This document shows positions 48,441 to 56,709 of a stretch of 64,000 bases of DNA, in pieces. Position numbers and translations under genes: made by a program. Source of the stretch: Thermococcus sp. CX2 (GTDB lineage: Archaea; Methanobacteriota_B; Thermococci; Thermococcales; Thermococcaceae). Position 1 is the stretch's first letter; every line of letters starts with the position of its first letter. The notes under the pieces are model-generated. The model was not told the DNA's origin. It did not search any database and was given only the letters and a program-made list of their open reading frames with translations. The stretch is from positions 1 to 64,000 of the forward strand of contig NZ_SNUQ01000003.1 of assembly GCF_012027555.1 (NCBI RefSeq), written 5' to 3'.

Positions 48441-48874
48441 TCAGTTGGCCTTCTTCTTCTCTTCGGGCAGGGGTTTCCTGTACTCATAGGAGATGCCGCC
48501 CTCGATTATGGCGTAGACTTCTTCTTCGCCCTCTATATAGTGCAGTATTGGCTTGTCCAGCAGCTCAAAAGTCGTCTCCAGATCCTTTGGAGTCCTTAGA
48601 ACGACTTCCATGTAGAGGGTCACGTCCTCTGGAATCTTCAGGAGTGTGACAACACCATGGTTGAAAGTGACCACACCTTCCCTCTCAAGCTTGGGGATGT
48701 GGGTCTGCATCAGGCTGACGTAGACGCTTTTTTATGCTTCCGGTTGGTGTCCCCTTCTTTCTCGGCTATATACTCAACGAGCTCCCTGAGTTCGGCCTTG
48801 CCTTCACATCTCTGTAGGAACTCTATCAGGAGCATCCTCCTGTCGTTCCCCAGTATCATCGTTGCGGTACCCAT
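48441..48874 (-). pseudogene. HTH-type regulator gene split by a frameshift in an A-run
   Basis: From ATG 48874 (after GGTGATACT) the reading is MGTATMILGNDRRMLLIEFL, then LRELVEYIAEKEGDTNRKHK, a winged-helix start. It then runs into a stop. In another frame the reading resumes as VYVSLMQTHIPKLEREGVV, the normal continuation (KHxSVYVSLxQTHLPKLE), to the stop at 48441. The break sits in six adenines (T6 at 728-733 on the plus strand, i.e. 48728-48733); one base added would restore the frame. It could be a sequencing error, a real mutation or slippage. Confidence 0.7.
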
Positions 48875-48878
48875 AGTA

Positions 48879-49094
48879 TCACCGTAGGCGATAATGCTTC
48901 CGCTTGTTTCCGTTGGTGTAAAATGCCTCTACCTTTTTCTGGTCTATCATCTTCCTGAGCGTTCTTTCAACTTTCTGTCTCGTGCAGCATATTCCTCTCT
49001 CATTCAGGAATCTCGTCAGAAACGCTACGCTCAATGAACCGTGAACCCTCAGGAGGTTTGCAATCTCTCCCTCAAGGTTTATTACAGTGTTCAT
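48879..49094 (-). CDS. Small winged-helix DNA-binding protein (71 aa)
   Basis: A 71-residue protein, MNTVINLEGEIANLLRVHGS, then LSVAFLTRFLNERGICCTRQ and RTLRKMIDQKKVEAFYTNG, a compact winged-helix layout. Two adjacent cysteines (ICC) are in the recognition region. GGGGGTGAGGGC precedes the ATG. It is upstream of the frameshifted HTH gene by four bases and has a TATA box at 49162-49174. I would expect autoregulation, but the regulated genes are unknown. Confidence 0.75.
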   Translation of the reverse strand: MNTVINLEGEIANLLRVHGSLSVAFLTRFLNERGICCTRQKVERTLRKMIDQKKVEAFYTNGNKRKHYRLR

Positions 49095-49495
49095 GCCCTC
49101 ACCCCCATCTTAGGCAAGTAAAATGTAACACTAAAGTCCTGTACCTATCTCTGTGACGATACTATTTAAAAGTTCCCAAAAAGTCTGATTTTTGAATTTT
49201 TTCGATTTTCGTGTTTATTTTCGCCTAAAAGAAGCTTATTTTAAAAGAAACGGTAAGATATTCCCATTTCTGTTGTTTTTTGATATGGGGCTTTTTTGAG
49301 TTGTTGGAAAATATGTAACACTACAGGCTCTAACCCACCATATAGGCTCCTTGACTTGTTCAACTTCCAAAAGTCGGCTGGCATTCATGATAAAGCCCCT
49401 TAATGACGTGATACATTGTGAGGTATAACATGAGGTTCGAGATTAGAACACAGAAGATGATAAAAGGGGGGTTCGACGTCTGGAGCCCAGTTGAA
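49095..49495. other. 400-base gap with a TATA box and an 11-base direct repeat
   Basis: No convincing gene here. The minus-strand TATA box AACTTTTAAATAGT (49162-49174) serves the winged-helix gene. ATGTAACACTA occurs at 49123-49133, just after the expected transcription start, and again at 49313-49323, 190 bases further out; no other copies were noticed. A 23-codon frame at 49430-49501 ends in the tRNA-Gln CCA and is not accepted as a gene. Confidence 0.45.
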
Positions 49496-49571
49496 TGGTA
49501 GCCCCGCGGGGATTCGAACCCCGGTCGCGGGATCCAGAGTCCCGCATGCTTGGCCGCTACACCACGGGGCT
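49496..49571 (-). tRNA. tRNA-Gln (CUG), CCA encoded
   Basis: Acceptor stem AGCCCCG/CGGGGCT, anticodon stem CGGGA/TCCCG with loop CTCTGGA, so anticodon CTG. T arm GGGGTTCGAATCCCC. CCA is encoded. A TATA box AATTTATAAATC (minus, about 49597-49608) lies upstream. Confidence 0.93.
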
Positions 49572-49653
49572 GTGCCCGTTGATAGGTTCAGGTATTGATT
49601 TATAAATTTTATCCTCTCCCCTGGAATTTCATGCTCCTAGCGGGGCTTATGCA

Positions 49654-49666
49654 AAAAATTTATATT
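49654..49666 (+). promoter_or_regulatory. TATA box of the small membrane protein gene
   Basis: AAATTTATATTTT, about 35-45 bases before the ATG at 49699. Confidence 0.5.
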
Positions 49667-49698
49667 TTTCTCTACTTCAATGGTAACTGGTGGGAGCA

Positions 49699-49956
49699 AT
49701 GGACTTCGCCCTCTTCATGGAGAGGTACGGCTACCGAATTTTGGTGCTGGTTTTTGGCGCCGCTATACTCGGAATCATGCTCGCGCCCTTTGTGATGACT
49801 TTCTGGGCCTTCAGCAGCAGCGGCATTGCGGCCGCGGTTATCGCGGTGATAGTGCTCGCAATAGGCATTGCATTGATGGTCGTCCCGAAGTTCTGGAATT
49901 TCGCTGACAAGATGAGACAGACCCACGTCATTGAAGACTGGAACGAGGAAAAGTAG
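49699..49956 (+). CDS. Small two-helix membrane protein (85 aa)
   Basis: An 85-residue protein, MDFALFMERYGYRILVLVFG, with two hydrophobic segments (residues 13-40 and 43-62) and a charged C-terminus ending QTHVIEDWNEEK. The start at 49699 follows GGTGGGAGCA. It stands alone between tRNA-Gln and repeat copy B, which starts three bases after its stop. Function unknown. Confidence 0.75.
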   Translation: MDFALFMERYGYRILVLVFGAAILGIMLAPFVMTFWAFSSSGIAAAVIAVIVLAIGIALMVVPKFWNFADKMRQTHVIEDWNEEK

Positions 49957-49959
49957 CGC

Positions 49960-50676
49960 CAAACTTTGCAGCGCAAAGTTTGATCAAAGAGTAGACTTCC
50001 TGCTAAATTGGTTGGAGTGAGTTCGCATGTCTTTTATGGAACACTGTAAAACTGCCAATTGGGGAATAAACCCACTTAAGAACCGGCCATTTTGGGATTG
50101 ACATGCGAGCCTTGATCAAACTTTGCGAAGGCGAACAACCCTTGCACTGCAAAGGTTGATCAAAGTTTTAAACTCCCTCAAAACTTGCTGGAAAGAGTTC
50201 GTATGTCTTTCTAAAAGTGGGAATCACAAATTGGTTTTGTTTTAAGCTTGGCTTTTTAAATTGTTTCTATTTTCTTTTGGCGCCCTTCGGGCGCTTTCTT
50301 GAGTGAAACACCGTAAAACGGCCTTTTAATTGTAGAAACCACTTGGGAATTGGCAATTCCAAAAGCGACATACTGACTTTGATGAAACTTTTGCTTGGCA
50401 AACAAGCTTTTGGAAAAAGCTTGACCAAAAGTTTCCCTTTCTGTTAAAGTGCCAGAGAGCAAAGCGTGCGCTCTAAAACTCGCTCTTAAAAGAGAGGGTA
50501 ACTCCAAAACAAGCCTGTTAAGAGGTTTCGCTTTCATTCTGGCGTCTTTCGGACGCCCTGGGGAGAGTGAAACTATGGCAAATTGAGATTTGAAGAGTAA
50601 ACCCGACTTTGAAAATTGCGTTTCAAAAAAAGCACGCGATTTTTCCGTCAACGCTTTGCGCAAGCAAAGGGTTGTT
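49960..50676. repeat. Dispersed intergenic repeat, copy B
   Basis: Second copy of the element at 14585-15101. It opens with a perfect hairpin (10-base arms CAAACTTTGC/GCAAAGTTTG, loop AGC, 49960-49982) followed by GATCAAAG. An internal partial copy starts near 50101 (ATGCGAGCCTTGATCAAAC). Bases 50369-50676 align with 14794-15101 over an equal 308 bases, with the hairpin GGCGTC-TTTCG-GACGCC and the terminal CTTTGC-GCAA-GCAAAG hairpin (50654-50669). It ends one base from the CCA of tRNA-Pro. Extra sequence makes it 200 bases longer than copy A. Confidence 0.75.
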
Positions 50677-50677
50677 A

Positions 50678-50755
50678 TGGTGGGGCCGCCGAGATTTGAA
50701 CTCGGGTCCCCGGCTCCCGAAGCCGGAAGGATAAGCCAAGCTACCCCACGGCCCC
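50678..50755 (-). tRNA. tRNA-Pro (CGG), CCA encoded
   Basis: Acceptor stem GGGGCCG/CGGCCCC, anticodon stem CCGGC/GCCGG with loop TTCGGGA, so anticodon CGG. T arm GAGTTCAAATCTC. CCA is encoded. It is divergent from the glycosyltransferase gene. Confidence 0.93.
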
Positions 50756-50834
50756 ATGCCCGCTGATAAGGGGACTCGCAGGACTTATAAAGTTTACGGA
50801 GTAGTCTGATGTACAGGGTGGAGGAGTGGAGAAC

Positions 50835-51893
50835 ATGAAGGTCTCGGTGATAGTACCAACGTACAACGAGCGCGACAACCTTGAGGAGCTCTTCGAGAGA
50901 ATAAGCAAGGCCCTTGCTGATTACGATTATGAAATCATCGTTGTTGACGACGATTCTCCTGATAAAACTTGGGAATTTGCCCAGAAGCTAGCCGAAAAGT
51001 ATCCAGTTAAGGTTATCCGCCGGACGAAGGAGAAGGGTCTCTCCTCGGCGGTCATCCGTGGCTTCAAGGAGGCGAACGGCGACGTCTTCGTCGTGATGGA
51101 CGCCGACCTACAGCATCCACCGGAGGTGATTCCCCGGCTGCTGGAGGCAATCGAGAACGGCGCGGACATAGCCATAGCCTCCCGCTACGTTAAGGGAGGG
51201 GGCGTTAAGAACTGGTACTGGTACAGGAAGCTGATCTCCAAGGGAGCTATAATGATCGGCCGCATCGCCCTGCCGAAGATAAGGGACGTTAAGGATCCCG
51301 TGAGCGGCTTCTTCGCCCTCAGAAGGGAAGTCGTCGAAAACGCCCAGCTTAACCCCATCGGCTTCAAGATACTTATGGAGATACTCATCAAGGGCAGATA
51401 CCAGCGCGTCGAAGAGGTTCCATTTATCTTTGGCCTCAGACACGCCGGCGAGAGCAAGCTCGGCGGAAAGACAATAATCAACTACCTCAAGCATATTTAC
51501 AGGCTCATGAAGTGGGAGGGCGAGCTGGACAGGCTGGTGAAGTTCACGCTCGTTGGCCTCTCGGGAGTACTCGTCAACCAGGGCTTTCTCTGGTTCTTTG
51601 TCGAAAAGCTCGGCTGGGACAAGATACTCGCCAACATTCCTGCCATGGAGCTGGCCATACTCAACAACTTCACCTGGAACGACCTCTGGACTTTCAGAGA
51701 CCTGAAAAGCAGGCCCCTTTATCAGCGCCTCCTGAGCTTCCACCTTGCCGCTCTAACTGGGGCAATCGTCCAGTGGATCATCTACGCTACCCTCGTCTTC
51801 CTTGGAATGAACTACCTCCTTGCTAACCTGGTCGGCATCGCCGTCTCGTTCATAGTCCGCTTCCTCGTGAACAGGCACGTCACCTGGGGTTAG
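50835..51893 (+). CDS. Dolichol-phosphate mannose/glucose synthase with GtrA-like membrane domain
   Basis: A 352-residue GT2 glycosyltransferase. The catalytic domain (residues 1-225) starts MKVSVIVPTYNERDNLEELF and has EIIVVDDDSPDKTW and the DxD motif VVMDADLQHPPE. A GtrA-like membrane domain with four helices follows (LDRLVKFTLVGLSGVLVNQG to FIVRFLVNRHVTW). This is the architecture of the Pyrococcus dolichyl-phosphate mannose synthase, which makes the lipid donor for N-glycosylation at the cell membrane. The sugar is not certain. The start is set at 50835; a GTG at 50826 is possible. Confidence 0.9.
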   Translation: MKVSVIVPTYNERDNLEELFERISKALADYDYEIIVVDDDSPDKTWEFAQKLAEKYPVKVIRRTKEKGLSSAVIRGFKEANGDVFVVMDADLQHPPEVIPRLLEAIENGADIAIASRYVKGGGVKNWYWYRKLISKGAIMIGRIALPKIRDVKDPVSGFFALRREVVENAQLNPIGFKILMEILIKGRYQRVEEVPFIFGLRHAGESKLGGKTIINYLKHIYRLMKWEGELDRLVKFTLVGLSGVLVNQGFLWFFVEKLGWDKILANIPAMELAILNNFTWNDLWTFRDLKSRPLYQRLLSFHLAALTGAIVQWIIYATLVFLGMNYLLANLVGIAVSFIVRFLVNRHVTWG

Positions 51894-51958
51894 TTGGCTT
51901 TTTCATTTTCCCTGCCGGAGGCCAACCTTAAATATCCAGAGGGCTATTTCCTCCGGGG

Positions 51959-53653
51959 ATGGACATGATGCGCTTTTTGAAGGAAGCAGAGGTTTTTGAT
52001 TCGACCAACGTTCTCCACTACATAGCCGAGATAAGCCAGTTCCACAGGATACAGGGCTCGAAGGAGCTCCCTGAGGCAGTTAAGTTTATCAGGGAGGAGC
52101 TCAGAATCTGGGGGGTTAACTCTCAGCTCTTCGAGGAGTTCTACGATGGGAAGACCCGCTATCTGACGTTAAAGTCTCCTATAGCGTGGGATTTAGTCCA
52201 TGGAAAGGTCGAGCTCCTTGGAAAGGTTCTCACGACTTCGATGAGCCCTCTGGTGGTGATGGCCCACTCCCCGAGCGGGAAAGCTGAAGGTGAAGTCGTC
52301 CACATAGCCAAGGACGAGGACTGGGAGAAGGCTGAAGGGAAAATAGTCCTGGCTGGTAGGGACTGGAGGGACGCCTATAGAAGGGCCAACGAGGTAAAGG
52401 CAAAGGCGTTCATCGCCTACAGGGAGGGAACCGGGGACGCAATTCCATACATCGGCCTCTTCCTCACTAAGGATGAACTCGAATGGGCAAGGATTCCGGC
52501 CGTTGCAGTTCCAGAGAGCCTAGCAAAGGCGGTCATAGGCAAGCTGAATTCGGGAGAAACAGTTAAAGCGAAAATAGAGGTCGAGACCCAGATAAACGAG
52601 CGTCAGGTTCTCCCAATCCTCTACGCCGAGATAGGAAGGCCTCCGTTCATACTCTTCACGGCCCATATCTGCCACCCCAAGCCCGGGGCCAACGACAACG
52701 CCTCGGGAAGTGCGATGCTCATAGAGCTCGCGAGGGTTCTCAACGGCCTTTACGACGACTCCTTCCGCTTTGGTTTTGCCTTCCTCTGGATACCTGAGTA
52801 CTATGGCACTCAGGCATTCATCGAGAAGTACGCCGAGCTCGACAAGTACTATGCTGTTATAAACCTCGACATGGTTGCCGGGAGCGAGGACAGGGCCGGT
52901 TCGACGGTGATGCTCGTTAGAACCCCTGTGTCGAGGTTCTCGGTGGTCTCAGGGGTTCTTGAATATTTCCTCGAAAAGGCAAACGGAGCCGGAAAAAGCT
53001 TCTCGGGAAGCCCAATGCCGAGGCTCAAGCTTAAGTCTTATCCCTACGAGATGGGCAGCGACCACGATGTCTTCAACTTCTTTGGTATTCCCTCGGTAAT
53101 GTCCATAACGTGGCCCGACCGCTTCTACCACTCCAGTGAGGATACCATCGATAAGGTGAGCAAGGCAACCATCGAGCTGATTGGTAAGGCTGTTCTGGCG
53201 ACTGCCCTGGCACTGGCAAAGGCAGAAAAGGACGAACTCCAGCGCTTCGCCAGGGGCTACGCCATGAAGTATCTGGGTGAACTCGGGCGCGACAGGGACA
53301 CCGAAAAGGTTGAGAGGCTCGTCATGATGGGCCTCGCGAGGGACTCGCGCTTCCTCGAAATCCAGAGCGGCCACGACTTCGAGAGAATGCCATGGCTTAA
53401 GTGGGTGAGGAAGGGTATCATTTCGGCGACTTTCATCCGTGAAATTGACGAGAAGGCCTATGAGGAGTTTAAAGCACTGACGAAGGATAGAAAAGTTCTC
53501 GCCCACCTTCACGAGCTCTTAATGCTGGGTGAGCTTCTACCGAAGGACGAAGCCTTTGAAGCCCTTGAGGAGGAGTTTGGCAAGGTGGATGTGGAGAAGC
53601 TCGAGAGGCTCGTGGAGATGCTGGAAAAAACAGGAATTGTGGGGCTCCTCTAA
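51959..53653 (+). CDS. M28-like metallopeptidase (DUF4910 type)
   Basis: A 564-residue protein combining a PA-like domain (about 90-190) with an M28/DUF4910 peptidase domain. Zinc ligands are likely His in FTAHICHPKPGANDNASG, Glu in FLWIPEYYGTQAFIE and the later Asp and His residues in NLDMVAGSEDRAG and YHSSEDTIDKV. A helical C-terminal domain follows. No signal peptide was seen, so it is probably cytoplasmic and an aminopeptidase. TATA AACCTTAAATATCC at 51925-51937 gives a very short leader; ATG codons at 51965 and 51968 are alternative starts. Its end overlaps a regulator gene on the other strand. Confidence 0.83.
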   Translation: MDMMRFLKEAEVFDSTNVLHYIAEISQFHRIQGSKELPEAVKFIREELRIWGVNSQLFEEFYDGKTRYLTLKSPIAWDLVHGKVELLGKVLTTSMSPLVVMAHSPSGKAEGEVVHIAKDEDWEKAEGKIVLAGRDWRDAYRRANEVKAKAFIAYREGTGDAIPYIGLFLTKDELEWARIPAVAVPESLAKAVIGKLNSGETVKAKIEVETQINERQVLPILYAEIGRPPFILFTAHICHPKPGANDNASGSAMLIELARVLNGLYDDSFRFGFAFLWIPEYYGTQAFIEKYAELDKYYAVINLDMVAGSEDRAGSTVMLVRTPVSRFSVVSGVLEYFLEKANGAGKSFSGSPMPRLKLKSYPYEMGSDHDVFNFFGIPSVMSITWPDRFYHSSEDTIDKVSKATIELIGKAVLATALALAKAEKDELQRFARGYAMKYLGELGRDRDTEKVERLVMMGLARDSRFLEIQSGHDFERMPWLKWVRKGIISATFIREIDEKAYEEFKALTKDRKVLAHLHELLMLGELLPKDEAFEALEEEFGKVDVEKLERLVEMLEKTGIVGLL

Positions 53654-53991
53654 CTCCTCTGGCCAGAGGAGCCCTTTAATTCTTTCTCCAGCTCGTTTAT
53701 CCTCTTTACAAGGTTCTCCTTAATGTTTTCGAGGACCTCACTCGGTGAGACCGCGGTGTAGACGTAGCCGAGCCATCCCTGCTCGATGAGCCTCCTTTTT
53801 AGAATTCCTCTTCTATACAGCCTCAGGACGTGCTCCCTGACCGAGCGTTCGCTTATTCCGAGCTCCCTCTGTATTTCAGTTATTCTCATTGGCTCCCTTT
53901 TCTCAAGCAGGAGGCGGTATATTCTCAGTTCCGTCTTCTTGATACCCATTGAGCGCAGCAGTGCCTCGAGCTTCTCATAGACGTCGCTCAT
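53650..53991 (-). CDS. TrmB-like winged-helix regulator (113 aa)
   Basis: From the ATG at 53991 (after GGTGGGGAAG) the protein reads MSDVYEKLEALLRSMGIKKT, then the helix-turn-helix RITEIQRELGISERSVREHV and a wing, then a coiled coil (NLVKRINELEKELKG). The layout suits the small TrmB/sugar-type archaeal regulators without an effector domain. It converges on the M28 peptidase, sharing four bases, so antisense control of the two is possible. Targets unknown. Confidence 0.8.
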   Translation of the reverse strand: MSDVYEKLEALLRSMGIKKTELRIYRLLLEKREPMRITEIQRELGISERSVREHVLRLYRRGILKRRLIEQGWLGYVYTAVSPSEVLENIKENLVKRINELEKELKGSSGQRS

Positions 53992-54060
53992 CTTCCCCAC
54001 CTGATGTACTCTCATCCCACCTATGAAAAGTTGTCTTCATACTCATTAATAAAGTTTGTC

Positions 54061-54711
54061 CTACCGGAAGGAAACTTCACCTATGTAGAGCCCGTCGGGT
54101 AAAAAAGCCTTTCCCTTCTTTGCATTTCTCAAGAAGGGGACCATCTTAATACCTTCCCTCGCATCAAAGCCCTCTAGGTATGGATTTACGGAGGGCAGGA
54201 TTAGAAACTTCTCCACCCTCAAGAAGCACTTGGTTTTTCTGAGGACTCTACCCCTCTTGATGCCACAAGCGGGATGTATGTGGCCGAGGTAGGCCTCAAC
54301 GAACTCCACCTCTGGCAGGTTTGTGTGTCCGTGGAGTAAAAGGAGGCCGTCAATGACGAGATGGTCAACGACATTGATGTTTGGAAACTTCCCGGCAACC
54401 TCTTCTATGCGCCCGTCATGATTGCCTTTGGTTATTACAGTTGGAATCTCTCTCAGCTCGGAAAAGAACCCCATCAACAGGCGCTTCATCGTGAAACTAA
54501 GTCCAATGGGCTCTTTGACATCCCCCAGGAGTATCAGCAGGTCGGGGTCTCTCTCCCTTATGAACTCGGCGAGCCTCTCTTCGAAGTGGGTCCTTATCCT
54601 CAGCCCGCGGGAAAGCTCAAACCCTATGTGTGCATCGGCCAGGAGGAGGGTCTTCCCCCTTGAGGTTTTAAGCTCGAGTGAGAGCTTCTCGAAGGCATCG
54701 AAAAAGTCCAT
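54061..54711 (-). CDS. Metallophosphoesterase, archaeal MJ0037-like
   Basis: A 216-residue calcineurin-type phosphoesterase from MDFFDAFEKLSLELKTSRG. Metal ligands follow the family order: LLADAHIGFE, LLILLGDVKEP, VITKGNHDGRIEEVAG, LLLHGHTNLPE and AYLGHIHPACGI. Small archaeal members of this type are grouped with DNA ligase-associated exonuclease-like proteins; the substrate is not known. GGTGGTGCT precedes the start. Followed upstream by the L41e gene on the same strand. Confidence 0.85.
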   Translation of the reverse strand: MDFFDAFEKLSLELKTSRGKTLLLADAHIGFELSRGLRIRTHFEERLAEFIRERDPDLLILLGDVKEPIGLSFTMKRLLMGFFSELREIPTVITKGNHDGRIEEVAGKFPNINVVDHLVIDGLLLLHGHTNLPEVEFVEAYLGHIHPACGIKRGRVLRKTKCFLRVEKFLILPSVNPYLEGFDAREGIKMVPFLRNAKKGKAFLPDGLYIGEVSFR

Positions 54712-54755
54712 AGCACCACCAAAAAGCAAATCGATAGAAAAGGAGAGGAGGGTTA

Positions 54756-54869
54756 TCAGATGAGTCCGCGCTCCTTCCTCCTCTGCCTCTTGAGGCGCCT
54801 GATCCTCTTCTTAATCCACTTCCACCTCATCCTTCCCTTCTTCTTCCACTTCCTGGGTCTCCTCTTCAT
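54756..54869 (-). CDS. rpl41e: Ribosomal protein L41e-like (37 aa)
   Basis: A 37-residue, almost entirely basic protein: [19 protein letters not shown], then [18 protein letters not shown]. This matches the tiny archaeal L41e seen in Pyrococcus ribosomes. ATG at 54869 follows GGTGATGCTC. TATA-like GCTTAAAAAGG (minus, 54914-54926) lies 45-55 bases upstream. Too short for most gene finders. Confidence 0.85.
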
Positions 54870-54929
54870 GAGCATCACCCCTGAGCTTTAACTCCACCCT
54901 TAGCTCCAGCGGCTCCTTTTTAAGCTTTT

Positions 54930-55228
54930 CCGTGGGGAAAGGTTAGCTCCCTTTGGACGGTCGAAAAGGTGCATCCACGCCCAGACCTGCCCGAAACGTC
55001 GAGCGAGGATAGGTTCTCACTTTCAGATTTTTCCTAGGTTTTTATTATAGTTCGGCCTGTTTTGGTAAATTAAATTGCCAATATGCCAAAATGCGTTATC
55101 ATGAAAATCGCAAATCTTGAATACAGTTTTATGAAACGTTTGTGAAGCCTGAAACGCTACATAAGATGCGGCATGTTCTACTCCGCTAACCTTATCTACT
55201 CCACCAACAAAGATTGGACGGTGGTGTT
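54930..55228. other. Non-coding gap before the nitrilase gene
   Basis: About 300 bases without a supported gene. It is AT-rich from 55020 on (GGTTTTTATTATAG, GGTAAATTAAATTGCC) and contains an imperfect repeat AAAATGCG / AAAATCGC around 55088-55113. The C/D-box pattern was not clear. The nitrilase TATA was not obvious; CCTTATCTAC near 55189-55198 is the nearest candidate. Confidence 0.3.
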
Positions 55229-56023
55229 ATGCGGGTAGCCTACGTCCAGATGGAGCCCAGGCTTTTGGAAGTGGACAGGAACCTGAGCAGGGCCGAGAGG
55301 CTCATCAAGGATGCCGCCAAAGAGGGCGCGAAGCTCGTAGTTCTTCCCGAGTTGTTTGATACGGGCTACAATTTTGAGACCCGGGGGGAAGTTGAGGACG
55401 TTGCGATGCAGATACCAGATGGTCAGACAACCGAGTTCCTCGTCGAGCTGGCGAGGGAGCTCGAGGTCTTTATAGTCGGAGGAACTGCTGAAAAGGATGA
55501 GAAAGGAAAGCTCTACAACTCCGCCGTTATAGTTGGCCCCATTGGATTGGGCTACATTGGAAAATATCGTAAGATACACCTCTTCTACCGCGAGAAACTA
55601 TTCTTTGAGCCGGGCAACCTCGGCTTTCGCGTCTTCAACATCGGAATTGCCAAGGTCGGCGTGATGATATGCTTCGACTGGTTCTTCCCCGAGTCAATGA
55701 GGACTCTCGCGCTCAAGGGTGCCGAGGTGATAGCTCATCCCTCCAACCTCGTCATGCCGTACGCCCCGCGCGCGATGCCAATAAGGGCCCTTGAGAACCG
55801 CGTTTACACAATAACGGCCAACCGCGTTGGTGAGGAGAGAGGTCTGAGGTTCATAGGCAAGAGCACGATAGCCTCGCCGAAGGCGGAAGTTTTGGCCATG
55901 GGGAGTGAAAGCTCAGAGGAAGTCGGGGTAGTCGAGATAAACCTCGAGCTCGCCAGGGACAAGAGGCTCAACGAACTCAACGACGTTTTCAAGGACAGGC
56001 GGCCCGAGTTTTATTTTGTATGA
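55229..56023 (+). CDS. Nitrilase-superfamily amidase
   Basis: Carbon-nitrogen hydrolase of 264 residues, MRVAYVQMEPRLLEVDRNLS. The catalytic triad is Glu41 (LPELFDTGYN), Lys115 (KYRKIHLF) and Cys148 (VMICFDWFFPES). It closely resembles the Pyrococcus abyssi nitrilase in length and motifs; related enzymes hydrolyse small nitriles or amides. The true substrate in the cell is unknown. GGTGGTGTT supports the start at 55229. Confidence 0.9.
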   Translation: MRVAYVQMEPRLLEVDRNLSRAERLIKDAAKEGAKLVVLPELFDTGYNFETRGEVEDVAMQIPDGQTTEFLVELARELEVFIVGGTAEKDEKGKLYNSAVIVGPIGLGYIGKYRKIHLFYREKLFFEPGNLGFRVFNIGIAKVGVMICFDWFFPESMRTLALKGAEVIAHPSNLVMPYAPRAMPIRALENRVYTITANRVGEERGLRFIGKSTIASPKAEVLAMGSESSEEVGVVEINLELARDKRLNELNDVFKDRRPEFYFV

Positions 56024-56315
56024 GCCGATGTCCTTCAGCTTCCATTTGTTTTATCTTGCTTTGTCGGTCGGGTGATGTAAGCCTCTGGCAGATGTTGTAG
56101 TAATGAAACTTGTAACGATAGTATCTTGGGGAGTAAGCAATTGGTCTTGGCGGATTTTTCATTAAAGCCGTTGTTCTTCTTGTAATTCACAATGAGCATA
56201 CAAGAACTTGGAGAAACAGCATAAAAGACTGCGGATTGCACAGCTTTTTGGCGATGGGGCTATTTTTCGAAAGAGTTTTAAAAAATAAGGCCTTAAATGA
56301 AAGCTGGTGCTGAAA

Positions 56316-56693
56316 ATGAGAAGACTAATCCTCCCCGGAGTATTGCTTGTGATTGCAGTGGTGGTTGGTTTTGTTGCACAGGCGGCACTCCTGCCGGCCA
56401 ACTACGTTTACGAGAAAAGCTATGTGTGTCCCAATCACATCCAGGCCGAATTCATTCCAGCCAACACTTCCGTCACTGGGTACATCAGGGCAGAACATCC
56501 ATTTTCGGCTTACGTGATTATCTCAGATTCTGGCTATTTTGGGGAGTTTGATCCTTCGAGTGCCGTGATGATGTGGGAGAATGTAACTGCAGTAGAGCTT
56601 GACTTCCAGGCTCCTGGGGAGGATTGTTACCTCGTCGTAAGGAACGGAAACACGAGCCAGATAGTCGAGATAAAGTTCAAAGCGGAGCACTGA
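56316..56693 (+). CDS. Membrane-anchored exported protein with a beta-sandwich (125 aa)
   Basis: A 125-residue protein with an N-terminal hydrophobic segment (MRRLILPGVLLVIAVVVGFV) and a beta-rich exported domain with two cysteines (KSYVCPNHIQ, EDCYLVVRN) that could form a disulfide. The layout recalls a GOLD or emp24-like sandwich, which is only a suggestion. GGTGCTG precedes the ATG, and the TATA box GTTTTAAAAAATAAGG lies near 56272-56287. The gap 56024-56260 shows nothing I recognise. Confidence 0.7.
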   Translation: MRRLILPGVLLVIAVVVGFVAQAALLPANYVYEKSYVCPNHIQAEFIPANTSVTGYIRAEHPFSAYVIISDSGYFGEFDPSSAVMMWENVTAVELDFQAPGEDCYLVVRNGNTSQIVEIKFKAEH

Positions 56694-56709
56694 ATGGAAA
56701 CGCAGAAGA

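Noticed and set aside
49430-49501. 23-codon frame running into the CCA of tRNA-Gln, considered as an integrase fragment
   Set aside because: It is too short, has no integrase motif and no attachment-site duplicate was seen; coincidence is the simplest view.
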